Below, in pieces: positions 9,601-18,096 of a DNA stretch of 64,000 bases (position 1 is its first letter; each line of letters begins with the position of its first letter). Both the position numbers and the translations under genes were made by a program. The notes under the pieces are model-generated. The model had not been told where the DNA came from. It ran no database searches and was given only the letters and a program-made list of their open reading frames with translations. Source of the DNA: Saccharothrix syringae (GTDB lineage Bacteria > Actinomycetota > Actinomycetes > Mycobacteriales > Pseudonocardiaceae); NCBI RefSeq assembly GCF_009498035.1, contig NZ_CP034550.1, forward strand, positions 2,046,001 to 2,110,000, written 5' to 3'.

Positions 9601-9753
9601 GCTCGACCGGGTGATGACGTGCAGCTCTTTGCCATGCCCCCGCAGGCGGCGGTAGGCCGCGACGGCTTCGCGTGCCTGGTCGACCGCAGGTGCGGCGACC
9701 ACCACAGCGTGACGGGGCGCCTCGTGGACCGAGGCGTGTAACGCGGCGCTCAC
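6601..9753 (-). CDS. Degenerate SF1 helicase / sigma-70 factor / GHKL-like fusion protein
   Basis: 1050 residues, with three recognisable parts. Residues 1-380 resemble a UvrD-type helicase but have lost the Walker A (the expected GxxGxGKT reads 'APAVDQARE' near 22). Later motifs survive in weak form ('TYHSYF', 'VIVVQGQQLP', 'LTWVSAIGMRFDHIVLAG'). Residues ~400-700 are a full group-1/2-like sigma-70: region 1.2 'LLTADQEV', region 2 'DYEDLYQHGLLGLMRAIEK' and 'KFSTYAVNWINQ', region 3, and region 4 'TLEKIGEHF' plus 'VTRERIRQIE'. Residues ~715-1050 resemble a GHKL ATPase ('HLLIALADRAL', 'VHDGAAF', 'GSAALGVAAAL'), again with key acidic and glycine residues altered. Both GTG start and stop overlap neighbours by 4 bp. 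A housekeeping-type -35 reading helix inside a defence operon suggests promoter targeting or RNA polymerase contact. That role is inferred. Confidence 0.85.
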   Translation of the reverse strand: MSAALHASVHEAPRHAVVVAAPAVDQAREAVAAYRRLRGHGKELHVITRSSVLTNRIRTLMPFESRGDTVMTYHSYFANVWRTVLRIKQPQADDYDIDFWEFKQHLRARYVRPLDRRHVIVVQGQQLPRDFYTVLRLLSIEATVFVDPVQTVDESGTTLEDLTTLLGARTATTSHEVDGGTAQIHELLAHIGDRSFPVAAPHREGPRPVLVDHEDVDEEIRFVVEQAAAHRDRQIGVFLPTRELVQVFKDGIGDLFDGKTQWHLSGVKAPKHAAITWSDPGVKVLTWVSAIGMRFDHIVLAGLDHVEDRFRLENALRVLGPTARSDLFLSYSGVGRPTSLSGLTPALLDDRTRDAPGGEWVEADPTFEFPTSRAAVPEQPVLPTRSAVDSARALLAVPMRSNARSKRLLTADQEVGLAQLMRSADEALSDELPKGFRSTLRDDDVRARAFDAMVLHNTGLVGSCIGRHLGAGLDYEDLYQHGLLGLMRAIEKWDGSRGLKFSTYAVNWINQHMGRAVPDEGATIRLPVHKYEEVRKVRAVRNRLLLEQEDAPIAEIAKRTGFSREKVVDCLRLSRGVISLDAPLGADGEISFAELVPAPFEHHSNPDYVIDNELGAELVRKALSQLKEREAEVLRLRFGFDGGDDRTLEKIGEHFSVTRERIRQIESKAKSKLVGKLADVGLTAGGTTSTPSKEVSLRRLSVVRTPVRERRPLGTEIATGTGLVERLGAAGEDSAVGHLLIALADRALSSGARHIRIRTAGAGTSSRLALVHDGAAFAGYALLSTLREGQEVSRGSAALGVAAALYDEVTAWDSHTSSACLVLTSAAHTDAWWLHRATRRLPTGLLPGMKSDRWSVVLLRAPRPQVARARVGAVLDRCVRDLGVVFGELLRRKVEIDVNGRAVTAQDPFLWGNPAGQHLGEERVTAAGLSVVASPRVLPHPEALRAGDTASVGDPSDWRMSQGFYVRCDGRYLSRGGWLGLDGLDMAEGTALARVLVEVPPEQRATWGGDHPGATVVPPEPLRPRLAALARIARSKSELVIERHRTGGTT

Positions 9754-11534
9754 AGGAGGTTCCCCGGGACACCGCCGACGGTTGCGGCCAGGTCCTTGAA
9801 GAACCCGAACTCCGGGTCGACCAGCAGGCGTCGGTCCAGCAGCCGGTTCGTCGCCTCACAGCTCGTCTCCGGCGTCAGCGAGCACGCGTGGCACGCGGCC
9901 AGCGACAGCCCGTCGGGCCCTTGGCCGGGGTGGTCCGCGCACACCGGGTCGAACGAGCACCACAGGGCGGTGGTGATCGACATGTCGAGGAGTCTGCCCA
10001 ACCGGGGGAACTCGCCCATCCTGACCAGGCCGCCCAGCGTGCCCTCCGAGTCACCAGCCGCCGTGTAGATCAGCACGCCGGACATGGGGGGACCGCCACC
10101 GTTCTTCGTCACGTACAGGCGCTCGCGCAACGAAGATGTCGAGTAGCCGGCTTCGAAGGCGGTGTTGCGCAGGAGCAGGTGCGCGAGGGTGTGCAACAGC
10201 ACGAAACGCGGCGTGGGCTCGGGGAGCCACGTCGCACCCGTCAGCTCGCGCCGGTCGGCCAATCGCCGGCACCGGGTCACCACCGGAGCGGACTTCTCCC
10301 ACCGAACGAGGGGCTCCTCGTCGAACCTGAGGAAGAACCCCTCTCCGAACACCTCGACGGCCGGCAGGAAGTCGGGGTCGTCGCTCAGGTTGGACGGCAC
10401 CTTCTCCTCCATCGCGTAGCGCTCGAAGTGCGTCAGCACCCGAACCTCGCGGAGGCGGTCGACCAGCACGACCTCTGGGATCAGCCGGCTCCAGCCGTTC
10501 ACGGTCCCACTCGCGGGGCGCAGCGGGCGATCGGCCCGTCGTGAGATGAACTGGTCCTGGTGGTGGTGCTCCTCTTCCCTCGGGTTGATCAGAGCTGCCC
10601 ACTCGTCCGGGCGGATGTTCTCGGGTCCGCCATCGGGTTGTGCGTGGGATGCGCTCATCTCGTTGGCCAGCGCCGCCTCGACCTCGGCGACGGACAGGCC
10701 GTGCTCGTCGGCGATGACCTCGATCATGGCCTTGGCCAACTTGTAGCCCGGGTTGTTGACGAGGAACTTGAAGTCGTCTCTCTTCCTCAAGACCGCCAAA
10801 GGCTCGCTGACGGAACTCCAATCCGAGTCGGGTGGGATGTCGATCGCGCTGACCACGTTCGGGAAGTACACGCTCGACGCGCCGCGCTGCATCGCCACCA
10901 CCTGCTTCGCGCACACCTTCGCGTCTTTTTGGTCCTGCCACGGCTGCCTGCCTGTGCACTTGCTGCCGATGTGCTTCAGCCCGACGCTCGTGGTGAGCCC
11001 GTCCAGCGTTCTCTCACCGCCGCAGGGCACGCACCGCACGACGAGGGAGTTGAGGCCGCCGCCGACGTTGGCCTTGCTGAGGAACTTCAGGTCCGATCGC
11101 TGGCACTGGTTCTGGTTGCGGTCGCGGCGATCGGCCGAGTGCGCCCAACGGACCCAGTCGACGTCCGACAGGTGCCCGTCGGCGCACACCGCCACGAACC
11201 GCATGGGGATGAGTTGCTTTCCGGCGGGGCAGTGCTCGCACTTCGGAGGGGTGTTGGCGACTTCTCTGGTGTACGACCACCGGCTCATGCGCCGACAGGC
11301 CGGGCAGAACAACCACTGCGGGAACCTGTAGTAGGGGATTGGCCTGCCCGGCATGGGCGAGGCCAGGGAGTTCACCCCGAGGTACGAGGCGAGCCTGGGG
11401 AAGTCGACGGGCACGCGTTGACGGGGCCACCTGCCCGCGTCCTCCACCACGAAGGACTCGCCGACGAGGTCGATGATCGCCCCGGGTCCGAACGGGCTGA
11501 TGACCTGTGAACGTCGAACCTTGCGCACGGTCAC
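9750..11534 (-). CDS. DrmB-like DUF1998 protein
   Basis: 594 residues. It begins with 'RKVRRSQVISPFGPGAIIDL', the typical opening of DrmB proteins of DISARM. A zinc-finger region near residues 78-105 has 'CPACRRMSRW' and 'CEHCPAG', followed by 'FVAVCADGHLSD'. The C-terminal DUF1998 region contains 'LLHTLAHLLLR', 'YTAAGDSEGTLGG', and a Cys-rich stretch 'CSFDPVCADHP...CHACS'. In DISARM, DrmA and DrmB form the core complex that engages unmodified phage DNA. The GTG start overlaps the DrmA-like stop, and the gene's stop overlaps the sigma-fusion start, so the three should be made together. No PLD nuclease (DrmC) is present beside it. Confidence 0.87.
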   Translation of the reverse strand: MTVRKVRRSQVISPFGPGAIIDLVGESFVVEDAGRWPRQRVPVDFPRLASYLGVNSLASPMPGRPIPYYRFPQWLFCPACRRMSRWSYTREVANTPPKCEHCPAGKQLIPMRFVAVCADGHLSDVDWVRWAHSADRRDRNQNQCQRSDLKFLSKANVGGGLNSLVVRCVPCGGERTLDGLTTSVGLKHIGSKCTGRQPWQDQKDAKVCAKQVVAMQRGASSVYFPNVVSAIDIPPDSDWSSVSEPLAVLRKRDDFKFLVNNPGYKLAKAMIEVIADEHGLSVAEVEAALANEMSASHAQPDGGPENIRPDEWAALINPREEEHHHQDQFISRRADRPLRPASGTVNGWSRLIPEVVLVDRLREVRVLTHFERYAMEEKVPSNLSDDPDFLPAVEVFGEGFFLRFDEEPLVRWEKSAPVVTRCRRLADRRELTGATWLPEPTPRFVLLHTLAHLLLRNTAFEAGYSTSSLRERLYVTKNGGGPPMSGVLIYTAAGDSEGTLGGLVRMGEFPRLGRLLDMSITTALWCSFDPVCADHPGQGPDGLSLAACHACSLTPETSCEATNRLLDRRLLVDPEFGFFKDLAATVGGVPGNLL

Positions 11535-14500
11535 TTGCGAGGCCCCCTCACTTGCACGTGGACCTCGACGTCGACGCTGCGCATCGAGTCGAGCGTCGCC
11601 CAACCATCACCCCGCTCGGTGAACCGCTTGAGCAGCTTGGGGCGCTCACGCCCACCTTGGCTGTAGCGCAGCCCGCCGAGGGGTTCCGCGTCGGCCGCCC
11701 GCTTCACCCACCTCTCGATCAGGGTGTCCAAGTGGGTCTCGACTCGTTTGAGCTCGGTCGCATCCGCCCGTTCCACGCGGCTGAGGAACCTCCTGAGGAG
11801 CGTGGCGAAGCGCTCGTCATCGGGGTCGAACGACGCAGCTTGCTGATCGCCCGACAGGCCGAGCGCGTGGCGTACCAGCACGACCAGGTCAGCGTGGAGG
11901 GCGCGCAGTCGCGCCGGCACCGAGAACGGGGTCACCGAACTCGGTTCCACCGAGCGGTAGAGGCTCGCGTGGTAGGGGGTGAACGACTCGTAGTGGGACC
12001 GGTCGCGCGGCTTGGACGGCGAGTAGACCGTCACCACGAGGCCGGGGCGGTCGACGTTCCGCCCCACGCGGCTGGTGGCCTGGATGTACTCGGCGGTCGT
12101 CTTCGGTTGGCCTACGACGGTCATGATGCCCAGCCGACCGACGTCGACGCCGACGGAGATCATGTTGGTGCTGGCCAGGAAGGCGACGCCACCGGGCGCG
12201 TCGTGCGGCTCCTTCAGCCGGTCGAGGCGTTTCGGGATCTGCGCGGAGGCCACGTTGCTGGTCAGCTCCACCACGTTGTCGTCGTGGAGCTGCCGCACGT
12301 GGTCCTCGGCCCGTGCGATCACCTTCAACCGCGACGGGATGTCGTCGGCTGCCAAGTTGATCGTCTTGCCCAGCTCGCGGAGGCTGTTGTGGTAGACGAC
12401 GAGGGTGGAGTACGCGTCCTCGGCCGCGGGCGTCAGCTCGACCTCCAACGGCGCCTGCAACTGCGCCGCGGCGACGTGGATGAGCGCGGTGAGCGGTGTG
12501 TGGCCCTGCGGCATGACACCCATGTAGGCGCGCCCGGGTGCTGAGTGGTTCGTGCGCACGAAGTACGAGTCGGTGGCGTCGAGACCTGCGGGTGGGAACA
12601 GCGAGACGGACCGCCCGAAGACACCCCTGGTCTGCTCGTCGGCCCGGCGGATGGTGGCTGTGGCGGCAACGATCTTCGGCTTGTTCCCCAGGTGCTCCAT
12701 CAGCACGTCGAAGGCCGCTTCGTAAAGGCCGACGATGGTACCCAGCGGACCGGAGATGAGGTGGAACTCGTCCTGGATGATCAGCGACGGACCGGGGTCG
12801 CGGCCCGCCCCGAAGAACACGCCGGTGTTCTCGTTCCACACCGTGCGGGCGAACTTGTCGACCGTGCCGACCAGCATGGTGGGCGGGTTCTGGTAGAGGT
12901 CCTCGTCCACCGACGACATCGGCAGTTCCGTGCGGAACGGGCACTTGTCGTTCAAGCACCGCACCCGGAATGAGTTGTTGGTCGCCGAGATGCCCCACCG
13001 CTGTTCGTCGTCCTGGTCGCCGGGGACGATCCGCGTTCCGCACCACGGGCAGGACTCGATCTGGAACCCCTTGTCGCCCGCCGCACCGTCACGCGCTCGC
13101 GCGAGTAATCGGCGGGCGTCCACGAAGCTGTTGGGGCTGTTCTCGCCGCCGACCCACAAGCCGATCGACACGGGGCGGCTGCCGAGTCGTCCGTTGGAGT
13201 CGCGGCGCACCAGCTCACAGGCGGCGATCATGGTCGCGGCTCGCTGGAACTGCTGGCTGGTGAGCAGCCGCAGGGTGTACCTGGTGATGACGGCGGTGCC
13301 CGCTCCGCCCTCCCCCAGGGTCAGCCTCCGGTGGAAGACGGTGAACGCGGCGAGCCCGAGGTACGCCTCGGTCTTGCCACCGCCGGTGGGGAACCAGATC
13401 AGGTCGACCAGGTCCCGATCCTCCCCCTCCTGGACCACGCCCTTAACGGTCATAAGCAGGAAACCGAGTTGGAAGGGACGCCAGGTGGGGTTGAGCGAGT
13501 CGTAGTCGACCCGCGGGTCCGGCGCTTCCGAGGGGGCGTGCGGTGAGCCGCCGAGGTGCGGCCGGCTGTGCGCCATCTGCATGGCCATCACCCTGTTGGC
13601 GAGCGCGAAGGCTTCGAGCGCGTCCGGGTCCTCGCGCAGGAAGTCCAGGCCGGAGAGCATGCGATCCCTGGCCCGGATCGCGCGGTCCCGCAACCGCTCG
13701 GCCGCAGGGCGGAGGCGCGGGTCGAGGTCTGCCGGCGCCGCGTCCCAGGTCTTCCCGATCCAGTCGGAGTACCGGTCGACGAAGCGGGTCAGAGCCGCGA
13801 ACACGGGCTCCGGAGTGGTGGCGATCTCAGCGAGGCCGTTCAAGCGGACGGCGTCCGCCACGTCGGGCAGGTCGAAGGCGACATCCGGCACGACGTGCAC
13901 AGGGAGGAACGACGTGCCGACCCACTCGGGCCGTTCGCCCGCGGTGTCCCAGCGGGCTGCCGTTCCGTGGCCGACGGCGTACACGGGCACATCGCGGTAC
14001 TGGAGTTCGAGTTCTTCAGCTTCGTCGTCGCTGTGGGCCCGTGCCTGCGTCGGATAGCGGATGATGGCGCTTCCCGCAACCCGGCAGCGGAGCCCGACTT
14101 GGAAGAGGCAGTCCTCCGGAGCCACCGCCCGGCGCTGCTCCTGCACCTTGCGGTTGACCAGGACGACGGTGACGATCACCCCACCCGGATGTGGACGCCA
14201 GGTGACCTCGGCGCTGGCGGCCTCGCCCCACAGGTTGACCTTCCGGTGAATCCCGGAGGACGGGGGCTCGACCGTCAGCGCGGCACTTCCCACGAGGTCG
14301 AGCGGTTCGCGCTGCCACTCGTCGTCCTCGTCCGAGAAGCGGTGGTACCGCGCGGCCCGCACCTCCACGCTGATCGCGGACCGGTCCGCGATCATGAAGC
14401 TGATGCCGGCCGAACTCGGTCGGCTCTGCCCTGCGAGGGTGATGGGATCGTCGTCGTCGTCCTCGATCAGGGCGCCCGCCTGGTCGTCGACCTCCTCCGC

Positions 14501-14698
14501 GTCATCCGCCGGACCGCTCGCGTCGGCGGTAAGCGGGGCGAGCGACACCGGGTACAGCACGGCAGTCAGGTACCGGTGCTGCGGCGCCTTCTCGTAGAGG
14601 ACTTCGTCATCCCCGTCGACCGGGCCGACCAGCTGGTCGTGCAGGTACTCGAGCACCCTGTCCCGGTCCGGGAACCCCGTGGTGTGCACCTCCGTCAC
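11531..14698 (-). CDS. DrmA-like SF2 helicase
   Basis: 1055 residues. It opens with 'RVLEYLHDQLVGP' and 'YLTAVLYP', the usual DrmA beginning. The SF2 helicase motifs are Walker A 'FPTGGGKTEAYLGL' (~436), a DExH variant 'IIQDEFHLISG' (~642), motif III-like 'VAATATI', and motif VI 'YIQATSRVGRN' (~877). A zinc ribbon 'CPWCG...CLNDKCPF' sits between motifs I and II (~552-582). An acidic low-complexity stretch lies near residue 55. The start GTG overlaps the upstream helicase stop (GTGA). The open frame runs about 280 residues further upstream, but that part is Arg/Gly/Pro-rich shadow sequence. In DISARM this helicase would load or move on invading DNA. Confidence 0.88.
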   Translation of the reverse strand: MTEVHTTGFPDRDRVLEYLHDQLVGPVDGDDEVLYEKAPQHRYLTAVLYPVSLAPLTADASGPADDAEEVDDQAGALIEDDDDDPITLAGQSRPSSAGISFMIADRSAISVEVRAARYHRFSDEDDEWQREPLDLVGSAALTVEPPSSGIHRKVNLWGEAASAEVTWRPHPGGVIVTVVLVNRKVQEQRRAVAPEDCLFQVGLRCRVAGSAIIRYPTQARAHSDDEAEELELQYRDVPVYAVGHGTAARWDTAGERPEWVGTSFLPVHVVPDVAFDLPDVADAVRLNGLAEIATTPEPVFAALTRFVDRYSDWIGKTWDAAPADLDPRLRPAAERLRDRAIRARDRMLSGLDFLREDPDALEAFALANRVMAMQMAHSRPHLGGSPHAPSEAPDPRVDYDSLNPTWRPFQLGFLLMTVKGVVQEGEDRDLVDLIWFPTGGGKTEAYLGLAAFTVFHRRLTLGEGGAGTAVITRYTLRLLTSQQFQRAATMIAACELVRRDSNGRLGSRPVSIGLWVGGENSPNSFVDARRLLARARDGAAGDKGFQIESCPWCGTRIVPGDQDDEQRWGISATNNSFRVRCLNDKCPFRTELPMSSVDEDLYQNPPTMLVGTVDKFARTVWNENTGVFFGAGRDPGPSLIIQDEFHLISGPLGTIVGLYEAAFDVLMEHLGNKPKIVAATATIRRADEQTRGVFGRSVSLFPPAGLDATDSYFVRTNHSAPGRAYMGVMPQGHTPLTALIHVAAAQLQAPLEVELTPAAEDAYSTLVVYHNSLRELGKTINLAADDIPSRLKVIARAEDHVRQLHDDNVVELTSNVASAQIPKRLDRLKEPHDAPGGVAFLASTNMISVGVDVGRLGIMTVVGQPKTTAEYIQATSRVGRNVDRPGLVVTVYSPSKPRDRSHYESFTPYHASLYRSVEPSSVTPFSVPARLRALHADLVVLVRHALGLSGDQQAASFDPDDERFATLLRRFLSRVERADATELKRVETHLDTLIERWVKRAADAEPLGGLRYSQGGRERPKLLKRFTERGDGWATLDSMRSVDVEVHVQVRGPRK

Positions 14699-16356
14699 CC
14701 GTCCACTCCCGTTCCACCCGGCTTGAAGACCCACAGGGCGGCCTTGGCCCGGGTCATGCCCACGTACAACTGCGCACGTGCCGCCTTTTCGTCTGCCGTG
14801 TCGTCCACTTCCAGGAGGACGTACCGGCTTTCCAGCCCCTTGAAGTCGGCCACTCGGGCGAATCCGACGCGACCTCGACCGGGCCGGCGCATGCGCATCA
14901 GGTCCAGCACATCGATGCGTTCGAGCCATTCCGCAGGCAATTCGACGAAGATCGATGCGTTCAACTGGTGCGGTGACAGCAGCACGACCTGCTCCGAAGG
15001 CACATCGTGTTCTTCGAGTTCGGTCAAGGCTGCCAACACCGCGGCGACCGCCTTCTCGCGGACCTCCTCGACCACCACGACCTCGCGGCCGTGGCCCGCC
15101 TCGGTCACCCCCAGATCGGCTCCTGTGCGCTCCTGGGTGGCGCGGACGATCTCGATGGTGTTCCGGCAGTTGTCCATCAAGTCGACGTTGGTTGGGCGGT
15201 GGGAGTCCAGCCTGGCCTTCGCATCGTCCTCGTAGCGACCGACCAGCCCCCGCTGGTTGTTGGAGTCGAGGAAGAACGCCCAGCGGCCGTCCGCCAGGCC
15301 GCCCACCAGCACGGTGTCCAGCACGTCGAGGTCGTGCCCGTTGACGACGTCCTGCCCCTCGTCCACCACGACCACGTCGAAGGTGTCCGCGTCGAAAGCC
15401 GACACCTGGTCGAACGGGACTGCGGTGATGCCGTCCAAGTCCTGCTGCGAGCGGATGAAGGCGGCGAGGACGTGGCTTCGGCAGGTCAGCAGGACACGTT
15501 CGCCGGAGACCCGGGCCCGCCTGCACATCTCGACCGCCAGCATGGTCTTGCCCGTTCCGGCACCGCCCTCGAACACCACCCGCGGGTTCCTGCGGTGCTG
15601 GTCCAGGGCCTTGTACTGGCTCTTGGTCAGGGCGACGAGTTCCTTCTCGACCAGGTCGTCGAGACGGCGCAGGGACAGCACGCGGTCGAAGTCGGGGCGG
15701 AGGACGTTGAGGTAGCGCTCGATGTCATCGGGTGACAGAGGTCCCCGCCCGCCGAGCTTGTTCTCCCAGAACGCGCCCAACCGGTCGAGGCAGTCCGCCC
15801 ATCCCTCGGACGCCAGTCGGACCTCGTTGATCACCATTTCCGGAGCCCATTCCACGCTGACCGCGTCGAACTCGCTGTCGGGGAAGACAGCTCCGTACCC
15901 GAAGACCGTGCGGTCGACCAAGTCCGGGTCGGCCGTGGTTCGGCGGAGGACCTTCTCCAGGGCGAACATGCTGGTCTGCGCTTGGTCGAGAGGGCTCTCC
16001 TTGAGTCGGTGCCGATTGCCCTTGAGGTCGCGCGTGTGCCACACACCCTTCCTCAACAGGATCTCGCCACCTTTGACTTCGAGTACCAGCAGGCCGCGTT
16101 CGCCGAGCAAGAGGAAGTCGATCTCGCACACCCGCTTGCGGTCGTGCTCGGGCAAGTTGGTGCTGTGCATGGCATATTCCCACCCAGCCACTTCGAGTGC
16201 AGCCAACTGGGAGAAGATCTCCTGCTCGGCCCGGCTGGCACCGGGATGCACCGAATCCGGGATCATGCGCACGGTAACCTGCCTGCTCTGCGACGAGTGG
16301 GGGAAGTGGTCGAAAGTGTGTTCGAGCAGTTCAGCGAAGTCCCCCTCTTGGATCAC
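14695..16356 (-). CDS. NERD nuclease-domain / UvrD-like helicase
   Basis: Up to 553 residues. The N-terminal third is a nuclease-related (NERD) domain with a PD-(D/E)xK-type core: 'EIDFLLLGERG' near residue 80 and 'LVLEVKGGEI' near 93. The remainder is an SF1 helicase with Walker A 'EGGAGTGKT' (~260), Walker B 'VVVDEGQD' (~328) and 'YVGMTRAK' (~532). Together these suggest a DNA-unwinding nuclease. It is the first gene of the coupled minus-strand operon and lies divergent from the Vsr gene, so the operon promoter should lie just above 16356. The first codon is uncertain: GTG at 16356 has a poor ribosome site, and an ATG at 16266 is the alternative. Confidence 0.86.
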   Translation of the reverse strand: MIQEGDFAELLEHTFDHFPHSSQSRQVTVRMIPDSVHPGASRAEQEIFSQLAALEVAGWEYAMHSTNLPEHDRKRVCEIDFLLLGERGLLVLEVKGGEILLRKGVWHTRDLKGNRHRLKESPLDQAQTSMFALEKVLRRTTADPDLVDRTVFGYGAVFPDSEFDAVSVEWAPEMVINEVRLASEGWADCLDRLGAFWENKLGGRGPLSPDDIERYLNVLRPDFDRVLSLRRLDDLVEKELVALTKSQYKALDQHRRNPRVVFEGGAGTGKTMLAVEMCRRARVSGERVLLTCRSHVLAAFIRSQQDLDGITAVPFDQVSAFDADTFDVVVVDEGQDVVNGHDLDVLDTVLVGGLADGRWAFFLDSNNQRGLVGRYEDDAKARLDSHRPTNVDLMDNCRNTIEIVRATQERTGADLGVTEAGHGREVVVVEEVREKAVAAVLAALTELEEHDVPSEQVVLLSPHQLNASIFVELPAEWLERIDVLDLMRMRRPGRGRVGFARVADFKGLESRYVLLEVDDTADEKAARAQLYVGMTRAKAALWVFKPGGTGVDG

Positions 16357-16671
16357 CTAAGCAGTCGTGCGCGAACGATCCATCGCTCGTTCGGGTGACA
16401 TGGTTACACGGCAAAAAATGTGAGCTTTAGTCACGTGTGCATGTCGGGCTCGTCATTCGATCAGAACACTTTGAGTGTGCCTGCGAACCCGATTTTTGCG
16501 GTCTCATGTTGCGTCGTACGAGTGGTGAAACACCCATGTAGGGGCACCTGTGAACAAGCTCGGCGCGCTGAAGTCGGCAGTTGCTCGGACGGGGCTGCTG
16601 CTACCAATCGCGCCATGCGGGGCAACCCTGAGACCGCCCTCATTTCGCAAGCGGTCGGTATCCGCGAAGTC
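16357..16671. promoter_or_regulatory. Divergent control region of the defence island
   Basis: This gap separates the minus-strand defence operon from the plus-strand Vsr gene and is AT-richer than its surroundings near 16410-16500. It holds a 13-bp palindrome, ACACT-TTG-AGTGT (16466-16478). Promoters in both directions are inferred from gene orientation; I could not fix convincing -35/-10 boxes. Confidence 0.4.
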
Positions 16672-17193
16672 ATGTCGACCGATGTCGAGGTGGGCCAGGT
16701 TGTCGGGGGTCACAGGCAACATGAGGGCGTGTACACCTACCTCGATCCTGGGCCGGCACCTCCTGCAACACGCCAGGCCACCGCGAAGGTGCTGCGCCGC
16801 ATGAAGCGGTCCGGCACGCGGCCCGAGCTGGCGTTGCGCAGTGCGCTTCACCGCCTGGGTCTGCGCTTCGTCGTGGATCGCGCTCCGCCCGGGACGGATC
16901 GCCGCAGGCGCGTTGACATCCTGCTGCGCGGTGCGCAGATCGCCCTGTTCGTCGATGGGTGCTTCTGGCACTCCTGTCCGGTACACGGTCAACTCCCGAG
17001 AGCCAACCGCACGTGGTGGCGGCTGAAGTTGCGGGGCGTCGTGTTGCGCGACCGCGACACGGACGCCCGGTTGACCGCAGCCGGGTGGTTGGTGGTCAGG
17101 GTGTGGGAGCACGAAAATCCCGCAGAAGCTGCGGAGCGCATACGCGGTCTGGTCGCGATGCGCACCACACATGCGCAGATAGGGGGAGGATGA
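16672..17193 (+). CDS. vsr: Very short patch repair (Vsr) endonuclease
   Basis: About 173 residues from the chosen ATG. The Vsr fold is clear: 'RRMKRSGTRPELALRSALHRLGLRF', the catalytic core 'VDILLRGAQIALFVDGCFWHSCP', and the terminal 'GWLVVRVWEHE'. Vsr nicks 5' of the T in T:G mismatches that arise when 5-methylcytosine deaminates, so it usually accompanies a C5-methyltransferase. Here that partner is at the far end of the divergent operon. The start is uncertain: an ATG at 16615 and a GTG at 16729 are in frame, and none has a good ribosome site. The Vsr signature begins near 16780. In a defence setting it could also act as a strand-specific nickase. Confidence 0.88.
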   Translation: MSTDVEVGQVVGGHRQHEGVYTYLDPGPAPPATRQATAKVLRRMKRSGTRPELALRSALHRLGLRFVVDRAPPGTDRRRRVDILLRGAQIALFVDGCFWHSCPVHGQLPRANRTWWRLKLRGVVLRDRDTDARLTAAGWLVVRVWEHENPAEAAERIRGLVAMRTTHAQIGGG

Positions 17194-18061
17194 CATCGGG
17201 CTTGACTTTCTGATGGCGCCTGCGCACCGCTTGCTGAGGCCAGCAGCGCGGCTCGCGGATCCTCGGTCGACGACTTGGCTCGGGAATGGGCGGTGTCATG
17301 AATTCTGGTGCGGTTGAGGCGGTGGTAGCTGCTGCTATCAGGCTTAGGTTGCACGCAGTCCCACGGGTTCTGCACTCGCCGAGACGGCGAGAACTCCTCA
17401 ACGGGACCGCTGGTCACATCACCCGTTCTGCGTCGCCCAGCTGAGGGATCGTGTGGCCAGTGGTCCACGGGCACAGTGAAGCAGGTGAACGTCCGACGTC
17501 TCGAAGTCCTGTTCCCCGCTCACGTGAATACCCGTGAGTACGCCATTGCCTGTGCGGTGTGGAGTGCGCTCGCGCCGACCGGGCCCATCGAGGACAACTC
17601 GTTGCGGTCCGACAAGGGCATGGGCGACGTAGAGTCGCGCGAGGTGTTCGACGAGGGTGTTCCTGGTTCCTCGTGAATGCCACAACCGGTGCTTGACTCA
17701 GCAGACCGGACAGATGTGTCGAGCTGCAGACCGCGAGGTTGTTCAGCTGTGCTCCGGATCCGCGTCGCTACGGGCGTTGCCACCTGAGCCAGCGGTGCCG
17801 ACGCAGAAGTCCCGGCTACTGCACGAGGATCGGAGCTTTCACCAGTGGTAGCGCAGTATGGGGCGGCGGTGAGTTGGAGGTGGGTGCGGACTCCCTGTGC
17901 CCACCTCCAGCGATGTTCCGGAGGGTTGGAACGAGAGACCTTCGACAGGTCTGCAGGAAGGTGCCGGAGCAACTGCAGTTGCTCCGGCAAGACCGGAACA
18001 AGACCTGTTCGAGCAGATCAGAACCTTTTCTTATCGTCCCTGCAGGGTTGAACAGCCAAGT
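17194..18061. other. Gene-poor junction
   Basis: Nearly 900 bp between the Vsr gene and the transfer module, with no coding region, tRNA or recognisable IS remnant on either strand. Short open frames here have no consistent codon bias. It is probably the seam between the defence cargo and the element's transfer genes. Confidence 0.5.
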
Positions 18062-18087
18062 GGGGTCGGCACAACTGTGCCGACCCC
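18062..18087 (-). terminator. Hairpin terminator after FtsK gene
   Basis: Perfect 11-bp inverted repeat (18062-18072 / 18077-18087) with a 4-base AACT loop, ten bases beyond the translocase stop. Confidence 0.75.
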
Positions 18088-18096
18088 GTTCCGGCC

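Noticed and set aside
11507..15235. Long plus-strand open frames opposite the helicase and DrmB genes
   Set aside because: They are high-GC antisense shadows; the minus-strand products carry clear motifs.
14699..15526. 280-residue N-terminal extension of the DrmA-like protein
   Set aside because: It is Arg/Gly/Pro-rich, overlaps the NERD helicase gene out of frame, and the GTGA overlap at 14695-14698 gives a better start.
2844..17193. Calling the locus canonical DISARM
   Set aside because: No DrmC phospholipase D-like gene, no DrmD or DrmE, and several genes foreign to DISARM are interleaved.
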